NCBI RefSeq assembly: GCF_004135205.1
Contig: NZ_CP035490.1
Span: 2,249,501 to 2,313,500, forward strand
From: Hahella sp. KA22
GTDB lineage: Bacteria; Pseudomonadota; Gammaproteobacteria; Pseudomonadales; Oleiphilaceae
Direction: 5' to 3'
DNA: 64,000 nucleotides
Shown: positions 1 to 8,521 of the stretch, piece by piece
Layout of the letters: every line of letters starts with the position of its first letter
Numbering within the stretch: the stretch's first letter is position 1
Notes under the pieces: generated by a model
The model's input: only the letters and a program-made list of their open reading frames with translations
Told to the model about the DNA's origin: nothing
Database searches by the model: none
Program-made: the position numbers and the translations under genes

Positions 1-546
1 GTCAACGATATAGCGCAGGGAAATTGGTTTGCTGAACTGAATAAAAGTATTGCGCCCGTGAATCATAATAGTGAGGAACTGGCGCAAACGGCCGGCGATG
101 GACCAGGTGTCCGCCAGCATCAGCTTGAACAGGGAACGCTCTTTCTCAGGCGTCCGGCCCCAGAACAGAGAGACCGGCACGATCTGCACGTCCAGTCCGG
201 GGTCTTTCTGTGCAGCGCTTACCAATTGCTTCAGACGCTCTGTGATTATTGGGGTATGGCGACGTCGAAACATCTGCCCGCGCTTCTCATATAAAAAGAA
301 GTGGCTGCGCGATAGGACCGCGTCCCGCAATGTCAGCGGCGCCTGGGAGGAGGGCAGGCCGGCGAGGCGGCACTCCTGCTCCAGCACCAGGCGACTGCTT
401 AGCGAACTGTGCTGCAGGACGTAGACCACGGGTTTCTCCGGGTCCAGCCCCAACTGCTTGGCGTCGTTGCCGATAACATCCGTCCTGACCCATAAAAATA
501 GAACTTTGCGGAGCAGGTTAAAGAAAAAAGAAGTGATTCCGAGCAT
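1..546 (-). CDS. plsB: Glycerol-3-phosphate acyltransferase PlsB, N-terminal part
   Basis: This minus-strand frame is open from the ATG at 546 to the window edge, giving the first 182 residues. The segment VPVSLFWGRTPEKERSLFKL near residue 135 is a strongly conserved PlsB block. PlsB acylates sn-glycerol-3-phosphate at position 1 on the inner membrane, the first step of phospholipid synthesis. The catalytic HX4D motif of the family lies further downstream, outside the window, so activity cannot be judged here. The start MLGITSFFFNLLRK is typical of an amphipathic membrane-associating N-terminus. It is transcribed divergently from the ABC exporter operon. Confidence 0.93.
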   Translation of the reverse strand, partial: MLGITSFFFNLLRKVLFLWVRTDVIGNDAKQLGLDPEKPVVYVLQHSSLSSRLVLEQECRLAGLPSSQAPLTLRDAVLSRSHFFLYEKRGQMFRRRHTPIITERLKQLVSAAQKDPGLDVQIVPVSLFWGRTPEKERSLFKLMLADTWSIAGRLRQFLTIMIHGRNTFIQFSKPISLRYIVD

Positions 547-907
547 GTAAAATACCGTTTAGCCCTGGCGAAGTGCCCGCTAGTTTAACGACTCCGCCAT
601 AGACTGGCAAAGCTCGGAAATGCTTGATTTTCAGTGGCTATATTCCGCGAGGATTGGGTTTGCGCAAACTTTCTGCAATGTAATGTAGAAGCGAAATGGG
701 AATCTTGCAAAGCGGGATGTGACTCCTTATTCTTCTTTCTCTTTGCGTCCTCCTGTTGCGGCTTAACTTTCAAACATTTCATTTAACTTCAATCTGTTGT
801 GAGGACTGGATTATTGGCGAATGGAATGTGGCAAGGTGTGTTTTAAACAACTTATGCGCCGCCTCTTTGGCGCTCGTTCCTTTATATAGCGAACGCGAGA
901 CCCTTCA
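547..907. other. Intergenic region between divergent plsB and ABC operon
   Basis: About 360 bases lie between two divergent starts, so promoters for both directions should be here. I see no hairpin terminator and no convincing gene. A 65-codon minus-strand reading frame at 585-782 is highly basic, lacks a clear ribosome binding site and resembles no family I know, so I do not call it. No operator palindrome stands out. Confidence 0.5.
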
Positions 908-1828
908 ATGATAAAAATTCAGAATCTGGAAAAGAAATACGGCGATATTCAGGCCGTATCCGGCATTTCTTTTGATATTGCTCCTGGCGAAGTTTTAGGT
1001 TTTTTAGGTCCAAACGGCGCGGGCAAAACCACCACCATGCGGATGATTACCGGTTATGTGCAACCCAGCGGCGGTTCCGTCAGCGTGATGGGCGTTGATG
1101 TGGCCCAGGCGCCGCAACAGGCCCAGCGAATTATGGGCTATCTGCCGGAAGGCGCGCCCTTGTACGGGGAAATGACCGTGGCGGCCTTCTTGAATTTTGT
1201 CGGTAAGGTGCGCGGTCTGCGCGGGGCGCAGCTGAAACAGCGCATAGAGCAGGTAGTCGTTCAGGTTTCCCTTCAGCACGTCATGCAACAACCGATTGAA
1301 ACCCTGTCCAAGGGCTTCAAGCGTCGCGTCGGACTGGCGCAGGCGCTGATTCATGATCCGCAGGTGCTGATTCTTGACGAGCCCACGGACGGACTGGACC
1401 CCAACCAGAAGCACGAAGTGCGCAAACTGATCCAGAATCTCTCCAAAGACAAGATTGTGGTGATCTCCACACACATATTGGAAGAGGTCGATGCGCTGTG
1501 CTCCCGCGTGGTGATCATTTCCAAGGGTCGTATCGTCGCCAATAGCACGCCGGCCGAACTGGCCACGCAGTCCCGTTTCCACAAGGCGATATTCCTGCGC
1601 TTCTCCCAGGCCTATGAGGCGCTGGCGTCGCTGGAGGCGTTGCCGGAAGTCGGCAGTGTTGAACAGGTGGACGATGCGAGCTATCTGCTTTTCGCAGCGC
1701 CGGATAAAGCGCCGCTGCACGCCGTCAATCAGCTTATCCACTCCCGCAACTGGGATGTGGAGGAGCTTCACGTAGAACGCGGCAGACTGGATGACGTATT
1801 CCGTCGCTTGACCATGGAGGCGGCATGA
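908..1828 (+). CDS. ABC transporter ATP-binding protein, GldA-like
   Basis: A 306-residue ABC ATPase. Walker A GPNGAGKTT is at about residues 34-42, the signature LSKGFKRR near 133, and Walker B LILDEPTDGLDP near 155, followed by the H-loop STHILEE. The C-terminal 80 residues are the extension seen in DrrA/GldA-type exporter ATPases. It should energise the permease encoded next, with which it overlaps by four bases (ATGA, 1825-1828). Homologues in Bacteroidetes are called GldA, but gammaproteobacteria without gliding also carry the set, so a gliding role must not be assumed. Substrate unknown. Confidence 0.93.
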   Translation: MIKIQNLEKKYGDIQAVSGISFDIAPGEVLGFLGPNGAGKTTTMRMITGYVQPSGGSVSVMGVDVAQAPQQAQRIMGYLPEGAPLYGEMTVAAFLNFVGKVRGLRGAQLKQRIEQVVVQVSLQHVMQQPIETLSKGFKRRVGLAQALIHDPQVLILDEPTDGLDPNQKHEVRKLIQNLSKDKIVVISTHILEEVDALCSRVVIISKGRIVANSTPAELATQSRFHKAIFLRFSQAYEALASLEALPEVGSVEQVDDASYLLFAAPDKAPLHAVNQLIHSRNWDVEELHVERGRLDDVFRRLTMEAA

Positions 1829-2559
1829 ACGGCGTAGGCATTGTTTTCAAACGTGAGCTGCTGAGTTACGTCTCGACCTCACTGGCGTATCTGTTTACGG
1901 TCATTTTTCTGGTGTTGAGCGGCATCTTCACCTTCTATCTGGGCCACTTTTTTGAGCGCGGACAGGCGGATCTGGAAGCCTTTTTCAACTACATCCCCTG
2001 GTTGTTCGTAGTGCTGGTGCCGGCTTTGACCATGCGCTTATGGGCGGAGGAGCGCAGCACGGGCTCGATTGAATTGCTGTTGACCTTACCCGTGCAGCCT
2101 TTCGTGTGGGTGCTGGGTAAGTTCATGGCGGCCTGGGTGTATTTGGCCGGCGCGCTGGCGCTGACCACGCCGTTCTGGTTTACCGTCAATTATCTGGGGG
2201 ACCCGGATAACGGAGCCATTCTGGCCGGCTATATCGGCAGCTGGTTTATGGCGGGCGGCTTTCTGGCGCTGGGCTCCATGTTTTCCGCCGCCACCAAGAA
2301 TCAGGTGATCGCCTTTATCCTTACGCTGGTGGTGTGCTTCCTGCTGGTGGCGTCCGGTTTCCCCATGGTGCAGGACTTCTTCTCCGCCTGGGCGCCGAAT
2401 AGCGTACTGGATCTGGTGGCGGACCTCAGTTTCTTCCGTCATTTCGAAGCCATTTCCCGAGGCGTCATCGATCTGCGCGATGTGCTTTATTTCGGCTCGA
2501 TTATTGTGCTGGGCGTCTGGGCCACGGCGCATCTGGTCAAGCGTACGGCATCAAACTAA
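1825..2559 (+). CDS. ABC-2 type permease, GldF-like
   Basis: A 244-residue membrane protein with about six hydrophobic helices, beginning with MNGVGIVFKRELLSYVSTSL, the usual ABC-2 exporter opening. The motif MRLWAEERSTGSIELLLTLP is the conserved cytoplasmic loop of GldF/NosY-like permeases. The start overlaps the stop of the ATPase gene, implying translational coupling, and the GldG-like gene begins 10 bases after its stop. Together the three genes make a complete ATPase-permease-accessory exporter of unknown substrate. Confidence 0.92.
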   Translation: MNGVGIVFKRELLSYVSTSLAYLFTVIFLVLSGIFTFYLGHFFERGQADLEAFFNYIPWLFVVLVPALTMRLWAEERSTGSIELLLTLPVQPFVWVLGKFMAAWVYLAGALALTTPFWFTVNYLGDPDNGAILAGYIGSWFMAGGFLALGSMFSAATKNQVIAFILTLVVCFLLVASGFPMVQDFFSAWAPNSVLDLVADLSFFRHFEAISRGVIDLRDVLYFGSIIVLGVWATAHLVKRTASN

Positions 2560-2568
2560 GGAGACGTC

Positions 2569-4515
2569 ATGAAGCGAGCGGGTTTTGTCGTAATCGTTGT
2601 GATCGCCGCCCTGGCGCTGTTTAATCTGGCGGTGCAGCGGGGCATGAGCGGGTTCCGCTGGGACCTCACTGAAAACAGTCTGTACACCCTGTCGGATGGC
2701 GCGCGCTCCATTCTGGGCGGGCTTTCCAAAGACATCGAATTGACGGTGTACTACTCCGAAGGCGCCTCCAAGGATCTGCCGGCGTTACGCGCCTACGCGC
2801 GTCGGGTGCAGGAGCTGCTGGAAGAATTTGAGCAACTCAGCGGTGGGAAAATCACCCTGAAGAAAGTCGATCCGGTTCCCTTCTCGGAAGAAGAGGACGA
2901 AGCCACCGCCGCAGGCCTGCAGGCGATTCCCGTCGGCGTGGCGGGGGATAATGTCTTTTTCGGACTGGTGGGCAAGGCCGGCGACAAAGAAGAAATCATT
3001 GCATTCTTCCAGCCTAATAAAGAGCAGTTTCTTGAGTATGAACTGAGCAAGCTGATCTACAACCTGGATCGCGCGCAGCCGCCGGTTGTCGGCGTCATTT
3101 CCAGCCTGCAGATCAACGGCGGCTTCGATATGTATCAGCAATCCCAGCAACCGGCCTGGATTGTCATGCAACAGATTGAAGACTTGTTCGACGTGCGCTG
3201 GCTGCCGGAGGATTTCGACGCGATTGATGAGGATGTGGACGTTCTCATGATCGTGCATCCCAAAGACTTGTCCCAGCAGGCGCAACTGGCTATCGATCAG
3301 TTTGTGTTGAAGGGGGGGCGCGCTCTGGTGTTCGTCGATCCTAATGCAGAGCAGGATCAACCTGGTATGCCAATGATGGCGGCGAATATGCCTCGGCGCA
3401 GCCAATTGGATTCATTGCTGAAAGCCTGGGGCGTCAGTCTGAAAGAGAACGCGGTGCTGGCGGACTTCAAAAACAGCATGGTGGTTGGCGTCGGTCAGGC
3501 GCGTACGCCGGTGCGGCACCTGGCGTTATTGGGGCTGGCGGAAGACAGTATGACTGAGAGCGACATTATGCTGGCGGGTCTGGAGAGTATTAACGTCTCC
3601 ACGCCAGGGATACTGGAGAAAGTCGAAGGCGCGAGCACAAGCTTCAAGCCTTTGCTGACTTCCAGCGACGAGTCCGCGCCGATTGAAGAAAGCGCGTTCG
3701 CCAATTTACAGAACCCTGAGTCGCTGTTCGAAAAGTTCAAAGCCACTGGTGAACAATACGCCATGGCCGCCCGAGTGGAAGGGCCGGCCAAGACGGCGTT
3801 TCCTGACGGTATCGACGTTACCGAAGAAGTAAAAGACGAAGCGGCGCAGGATGATCCGACGAAAAATGGCGCTGAGGGTGAAGAGGCCGCTCCTGCTGAG
3901 CCCAAAACCGTAACTCGGCACGTCGCCCCCGGCGTCACTCAAAGCGATAACATCAATGTTGTCGTTATCGCCGACACGGACATCCTGACGGATCGTCTCT
4001 GGGTGCAGGTGCAGGAGTTTTTTGGACAACGCATCGCCAGCCCCTGGGCGAACAATGGCGATCTGGTGGTGAATGCGCTGGACTATTTGGCTGGCAACCC
4101 CAGCTTAATCAATATCCGCTCGCGGGGACGTTTTACCCGTCCGTTTGAGAAAGTGGATGAGCTGCGTCGCACTGCCGAGGAGAAGTTCGCAGATCAACAG
4201 CGTGAACTGCAGGATCGTCTCTCGGAAACGGAGGAGCAACTGGCGGAGCTGCAACAGGCGCGACAGGGTGGCGACGAAGCCGGCGGCGGCGTATTGCTGA
4301 CGCCGGAACAGGAAAAGGCGCTGCAGGACTTCCAGCAGGAGAAACTGCGTATTCGCAAAGCGCTGCGGGATGTGCAACATAACCTGGATCGAGATATCGA
4401 TGATCTCGGACGGCAGTTGAAGCTGGTCAATATCCTGATGGCACCGCTGGCGTTAACGGTTCTCGCATTGATCGTGATGTTGTGGCGCAGACGCGGCGTC
4501 AAAAAAAGCGTTTAA
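2569..4515 (+). CDS. GldG-like ABC transporter auxiliary component
   Basis: A 648-residue protein with one N-terminal membrane anchor (about residues 5-24), a large extracytoplasmic domain of the GldG ABC-transport family (LTENSLYTLSDGARSILGGL near residue 32), a coiled coil around 540-610 rich in Glu, Gln and Leu, and a C-terminal membrane helix ending in WRRRG. An acidic linker around residues 420-445 is low in complexity. The family always sits with GldA/GldF-type subunits and probably forms the periplasmic part of the exporter. A ribosome binding site (AAGGAGACGTC) precedes the ATG. Confidence 0.88.
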   Translation: MKRAGFVVIVVIAALALFNLAVQRGMSGFRWDLTENSLYTLSDGARSILGGLSKDIELTVYYSEGASKDLPALRAYARRVQELLEEFEQLSGGKITLKKVDPVPFSEEEDEATAAGLQAIPVGVAGDNVFFGLVGKAGDKEEIIAFFQPNKEQFLEYELSKLIYNLDRAQPPVVGVISSLQINGGFDMYQQSQQPAWIVMQQIEDLFDVRWLPEDFDAIDEDVDVLMIVHPKDLSQQAQLAIDQFVLKGGRALVFVDPNAEQDQPGMPMMAANMPRRSQLDSLLKAWGVSLKENAVLADFKNSMVVGVGQARTPVRHLALLGLAEDSMTESDIMLAGLESINVSTPGILEKVEGASTSFKPLLTSSDESAPIEESAFANLQNPESLFEKFKATGEQYAMAARVEGPAKTAFPDGIDVTEEVKDEAAQDDPTKNGAEGEEAAPAEPKTVTRHVAPGVTQSDNINVVVIADTDILTDRLWVQVQEFFGQRIASPWANNGDLVVNALDYLAGNPSLINIRSRGRFTRPFEKVDELRRTAEEKFADQQRELQDRLSETEEQLAELQQARQGGDEAGGGVLLTPEQEKALQDFQQEKLRIRKALRDVQHNLDRDIDDLGRQLKLVNILMAPLALTVLALIVMLWRRRGVKKSV

Positions 4516-4545
4516 TAAAATATCGGAAGTTGAAGGAGACAGGCG

Positions 4546-5355
4546 GTGGCGGTTTCGTTTAGTTATCATCCTGCGCTGGTGAGCGGTCTGGAAAGCGGCG
4601 CCCGTCGCCATATTTATTTTCACGACGACAAGCTATTGCTGCCCGCGCCGGATGCTCAGCCCTGGGATGCGGAAGAAGTCGATAACCCGGAAGGCCCGGT
4701 GTTTCTGTTAGGAGAAGTCGACGGCGTCAGTTGCAGTGTCGGCAGTCTCAAGCAGACGCCGGCTGGATGGACAGAGGTGGGCTTGCGGGACTACCTGCTT
4801 GGCTGCGCGGACATTGAAGATTTTCGGGTGGTTAACGCCGCCTCTCAGTTGCTCTACTGGCTACGCACTCAAAACTTCTGCAGCCGCTGCGGGGAGCGTT
4901 TGAGCTTCAACGAAAAAGACCGTGGCCTGCGCTGCCATGGTTGCGGTTACATTTCCTATCCTAAGGTGGCTCCCTGTGTCATCGTGGTGGTGCACCGCGG
5001 TGACGAGATTCTGCTGGCGCGCTCTCATCGTTCCTTCAGCAAACTGCCTACGTTCAGCTGTCTGGCTGGATTCATTGAGGCGGGAGAGAGCGCGGAAGAA
5101 GCGGTGGTCAGAGAAGTGATGGAGGAGTCCGGGGTACTGGTGTCCGATATCGAGTATGTCACCTCCCAGGCCTGGCCATTCCCTCATCAGTTGATGCTGG
5201 GGTATCACGCCCGTTATGTGTCCGGCGACCTCAATATCGACACGACGGAGCTGAAAGAAGCGGCCTGGTTCAAAGTTGACCAGTTGCCTGCGGTCTCACC
5301 GATGAAAACCATCGCCGGTCGCCTGATCGACGCTTATGTGGCCAAGTTCCGGTGA
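4546..5355 (+). CDS. nudC: NAD(+) diphosphatase / NAD-cap RNA decapping enzyme NudC
   Basis: A 269-residue Nudix hydrolase that cleaves NAD(H) to NMN(H) and AMP and removes NAD caps from RNA. The zinc ribbon cysteines are C112, C115, C130 and C133. The Nudix box GFIEAGESAEEAVVREVMEE starts at residue 175. It is followed by SQAWPFPHQLMLGY, a close variant of the SQPWPFPxS motif that marks the NudC subfamily. The start is GTG at 4546, preceded by GAAGGAGA. It follows the GldG-like gene by 30 bases and murI by nine, so it is probably co-transcribed. Confidence 0.95.
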   Translation: MAVSFSYHPALVSGLESGARRHIYFHDDKLLLPAPDAQPWDAEEVDNPEGPVFLLGEVDGVSCSVGSLKQTPAGWTEVGLRDYLLGCADIEDFRVVNAASQLLYWLRTQNFCSRCGERLSFNEKDRGLRCHGCGYISYPKVAPCVIVVVHRGDEILLARSHRSFSKLPTFSCLAGFIEAGESAEEAVVREVMEESGVLVSDIEYVTSQAWPFPHQLMLGYHARYVSGDLNIDTTELKEAAWFKVDQLPAVSPMKTIAGRLIDAYVAKFR

Positions 5356-5364
5356 TCGCCTGAA

Positions 5365-6210
5365 ATGACGGCGAACGCGCATGATATGACAGGCTCCATC
5401 GCGCCGGCGTTGATTATCGACTCCGGCAGCGGGGGTCTTTCTATTTGGGGGCATATTCGTCGCCACACGCCCTGGCTACCCACCTTGTATCTCGCTGACT
5501 TCGGCTTTTATCCTTATGGCGATAAAAGCGAGCAGGAGATAGAAACCCGCGTGCGTCATATTGTGGAGCAGGTTAGCGAACGTTACCCCGCACAGTTGAT
5601 TGTCGTCGCCTGCAATACCGCCAGCACAGTTGTGCTGGATCATTTGCGCGCCCGCTTCGAGCAGCCAGTGGTTGGCGTGGTGCCGGCGATCAAGACGGCG
5701 GCGACGCACACCAAAAAGCAGGTCATAGGCTTGCTGGCGACCCAGGGAACCGTACGCCGGGCGTATACCGACGAACTGATTCGGGACTTCGCCAGCCATT
5801 GTCAGGTTATTAAAGTTGGCGCGCCGGATCTGGTGCAGTGGGGAGAGGACTGGGTTCGCGGACATAGTCCGGACATGGCGCGACTGCGCGCCATCATCCA
5901 GCCGTTTCTGGATGCGGAGGCGGATCAGGTGGTGCTTGGCTGCACGCACTTTCCTTTATTGAAACCGTTTCTTCGCCAACTGGCTCCGGATATCAACTGG
6001 GTAGACTCCGGCGAGGCCATTGCGCGTAGGGTGGCTTACCTTCTTCAGTCGCAACAGGGCGGCGATAGAGCAGGGGCGAGAGGAATAGAGTCAAGAGGCG
6101 TAGGGTCGACGAGCCATCGAGCGTTTTATTCTGGCGCTAACCAGGATAGAGAATGGGAGCGGGGCGCCGCGGCGTTAGGCTTTTCTTCCGCGGAACAGAT
6201 TGTATTGTAA
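5365..6210 (+). CDS. murI: Glutamate racemase MurI
   Basis: A 281-residue enzyme making D-glutamate for peptidoglycan. The two catalytic cysteines are in ACNTAS (C83) and GCTHFPLL (C193), and the N-terminal DSGSGGLS motif is intact. The racemase fold ends around residue 230; the remaining 50 residues (Arg-, Gly- and Ser-rich) look like a non-conserved tail. ATG at 5365 is used; a second Met at codon 8 is also possible because the upstream sequence gives no strong ribosome binding site. Last gene of the presumed ABC-nudC-murI unit and convergent with the next gene. Confidence 0.94.
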   Translation: MTANAHDMTGSIAPALIIDSGSGGLSIWGHIRRHTPWLPTLYLADFGFYPYGDKSEQEIETRVRHIVEQVSERYPAQLIVVACNTASTVVLDHLRARFEQPVVGVVPAIKTAATHTKKQVIGLLATQGTVRRAYTDELIRDFASHCQVIKVGAPDLVQWGEDWVRGHSPDMARLRAIIQPFLDAEADQVVLGCTHFPLLKPFLRQLAPDINWVDSGEAIARRVAYLLQSQQGGDRAGARGIESRGVGSTSHRAFYSGANQDREWERGAAALGFSSAEQIVL

Positions 6211-6268
6211 AAGGTGGCGGGAGAAGAACGACGCGATCCATGCGTCAACGAAGTGAAGTCGATCGGGC

Positions 6269-7276
6269 TTAAAATAGCCGGGTCAACTTGAATATACAAA
6301 AAAACTCCAACAGCGGCGTCGCCTTGTGGTGGCAGCAATACGTTTTCTCCACCTCGCCGCGGAAGCGGGTTTTAGTGAACTCCAAGCCTTTGAAGTTATA
6401 GAGAAAGTTGCCTTTGGCGTAGACAAGTCGCAGCATCTTCTTCAGCAACCTGGCTTCCTGAACCTCGTCATCCGCAGATAGCATCAACGGGATCAAGCCC
6501 AAATCCAGATAGGGAACGCCTTCCTGTTTAAACACGTCCATGGCGTGGGCCATGATGGTGTAAAAAAGCCCCTGTTTGAAATTGGCGCTGGCGCGGGAAA
6601 TGTTGGGCACGTAGCTGATGATCTCATTCTTGTAATAGATGGGATCGAAATAAATAAAGCCCACTGCTTCGCCATTTTGGTACGCGTAAAAATGGCGTTC
6701 ATTTTCTTTGTAGTTCATCTCCATCGGACGAATCAGAAAGCGGATTTCATTACTCTTGCACTTGCGGGTCTTGATCCAGGCTTCGGAAATCTCCCGAGTA
6801 TGATCGTCGCTGAAGCGCTCCTTCACGGTCACGCCCTGCTTGTCCGCCTGGTTCAGCGCCGTGCGCAGCACCTGTTTCTTCTTGCCGCTCAGGCTCCAGT
6901 CTTTCAACGCAATGCGCGACTCGGAGCCAAACTGGGTGCCATACATGCCGAAGCGACGATGCAGAATATCCACTACTGTCTTGGTCGCCTGAACGTGATT
7001 GGCGTGTGGAAAACGATTGTGGAAACGGGTCAGCATCAACTCGAAGTTGTGCGGCGCGCATACCGGATCGGACAACACGAATATCCGGCCCCACTTGCGC
7101 ATGTAGGCGATGTAGCCCACGCCGCGGATATCGAAATACTGCATATCCGGTTGCAGAGTGGAGAACGCCTGTGAATGGGAGCCGAACTCTTTGAGGTAAT
7201 TAACGCGTTCAGAGAAAGTAAAGTTGCCTGCGCCTAACTCGCCGAGCGAGTCCAGCGCGATCGCCTGGTTGCTCAT
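6269..7276 (-). CDS. DUF2156 / MprF C-terminal-like GNAT-fold protein
   Basis: A 335-residue soluble protein resembling the C-terminal catalytic domain of phosphatidylglycerol lysyltransferase MprF (DUF2156), built of two GNAT-like lobes. Seen directly: FDIRGVGYIAYMRKWGRIFV near residue 50, and YLDLGLIPL near 255, typical of the family's second lobe. The flippase/synthase membrane part of MprF is absent, so a lipid aminoacylation role is only a guess. Other stand-alone DUF2156 proteins transfer acyl or aminoacyl groups to unknown acceptors. It lies 66 bases downstream of a methyltransferase gene on the same strand and is probably co-transcribed with it. Confidence 0.75.
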   Translation of the reverse strand: MSNQAIALDSLGELGAGNFTFSERVNYLKEFGSHSQAFSTLQPDMQYFDIRGVGYIAYMRKWGRIFVLSDPVCAPHNFELMLTRFHNRFPHANHVQATKTVVDILHRRFGMYGTQFGSESRIALKDWSLSGKKKQVLRTALNQADKQGVTVKERFSDDHTREISEAWIKTRKCKSNEIRFLIRPMEMNYKENERHFYAYQNGEAVGFIYFDPIYYKNEIISYVPNISRASANFKQGLFYTIMAHAMDVFKQEGVPYLDLGLIPLMLSADDEVQEARLLKKMLRLVYAKGNFLYNFKGLEFTKTRFRGEVEKTYCCHHKATPLLEFFCIFKLTRLF

Positions 7277-7342
7277 TTCCTGACTCCTTCGTTGTTATTT
7301 TGTATGTTGCCGGCGTCGGGGGTTGTAACCCTTACAATCGGG

Positions 7343-8029
7343 TCAGGCTTGTTTGCGTCCGAGGACGGACCAGTAGCAATTCATGTTCAGGAGCTTGAAG
7401 AATTTTTTGCTGCGGATATCCAGTCCTTGTCTCTCCATATACTCGGGATAGTTGTAGATGTTGTGCATGGCGTTATTCGCCATCAGCCAGAACAGCGACA
7501 CTGCGACGTACCAGTAGGCCTGTTTGAACGCGCGGGAAACGATATTACCGGTAGGAAAGGCGAAGTCGCCGACCACAATCGCGGCGCCCGGTTTGGCCAG
7601 CGCAATCAAGTGACGCAACACTTCTTCCATCATGTTTTCGCTGAAGACGTTGAGGAAAAAGTTGGCGACCACCATGTCGTAGTGTTCCGCCTCGTTAAAC
7701 TTGAAAATGTCACTGTGAACCTGACGGATTTTCAGGTGCTGCTTGCCGGATGCAGTCAGGCCATCCTGAAACTTGTTGAGCATGGTGGCGGACAGGTCAA
7801 CGACGGTGACCTCCGCGCCGAGCTCGGCGGCGTGGATGGCGTCTTTGCCGTGTCCGACGCCGGCGAACAGGATCTTATCTCCGGGTTTGACGTTCTCCGG
7901 ATTGATCATGCCGATCTTGCACTGGTGTATGGATTTGCCGCTGTACAGCGCGCTGAGGAAGTCGTAGACCGGACCGATGAGACGATATTTATCCCTGGCG
8001 TTCTTTACGCCAACTGCGTTGGTGGACAT
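7343..8029 (-). CDS. Class I SAM-dependent methyltransferase
   Basis: A 228-residue methyltransferase. Motif I ILFAGVGHGKDAI (about residues 53-65) and the acidic end of strand 2 (VTVVDLS) form the SAM site. The N-terminal YRLIGPVYDFLSALYSGKSI resembles UbiE-like and phospholipid N-methyltransferase families. Around residue 175 there is a hydrophobic patch (AYWYVAVSLFWLMANN) that could contact a membrane or lipid substrate. Its partner downstream is a DUF2156 protein; the pair could act on one lipid or small metabolite, but no substrate can be read from the sequence. Confidence 0.82.
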   Translation of the reverse strand: MSTNAVGVKNARDKYRLIGPVYDFLSALYSGKSIHQCKIGMINPENVKPGDKILFAGVGHGKDAIHAAELGAEVTVVDLSATMLNKFQDGLTASGKQHLKIRQVHSDIFKFNEAEHYDMVVANFFLNVFSENMMEEVLRHLIALAKPGAAIVVGDFAFPTGNIVSRAFKQAYWYVAVSLFWLMANNAMHNIYNYPEYMERQGLDIRSKKFFKLLNMNCYWSVLGRKQA

Positions 8030-8521
8030 GTTGTGTTTCGCCCTTGTTAGTTATTGTTATGGGGGAATACTAAATTAACTTATCGTAACAAGACTGTGCG
8101 TCAGGCCTCACTTTTACCTTGCGTGAATTAACGAAATGAGGCTGAAAACCATAAAAATTCAAATGGTTAAATTGGATTGTAAGACAATGTTAGCGAGAGG
8201 TGTGCGCGAGTTCACATGCATCTAAGTGGGTGCGACTTTTGGCGTATTGCATTTAAGAGTAAGTGCTCTAATTAACTTATTTAATATTTACCGGCGAGGG
8301 CTTAACATAGCCACGCCCGTATTGGTTTGAAGGTGCTGATGAAGGTCAGCGGCTTGGAAGTCGAACCAGCGGTGCGAACAATCCTGTTTGCAGATGATTG
8401 AGTCAGGGAATGATGCAGTCTTTTGTTTCCGATGTCGTCGACTCGCGGAAGCGGTTTTCACTGACGACGGTCTCTGCGCATATGTCCGCCAACCGAACAG
8501 CCCAGACGGTAAGTTTTAAGC
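8030..8521. other. AT-rich divergent intergenic region
   Basis: About 490 bases separate the methyltransferase (minus) from the hydrolase (plus). The middle part (about 8150-8300) is AT-rich with runs such as TTAACTTATTTAATATTTA, likely promoter DNA. I see no terminator, no RNA gene and no credible coding sequence. A short plus-strand frame at 8398-8589 overlaps the hydrolase start and has no supporting features. Confidence 0.45.

Noticed and set aside
585-782. 65-codon minus-strand frame upstream of the ABC operon
   Set aside because: No ribosome binding site, unusual basic composition and no family; probably chance.
1004-1771. 255-codon minus-strand frame inside the ABC ATPase gene
   Set aside because: A shadow of the ATPase gene, with no domain features.
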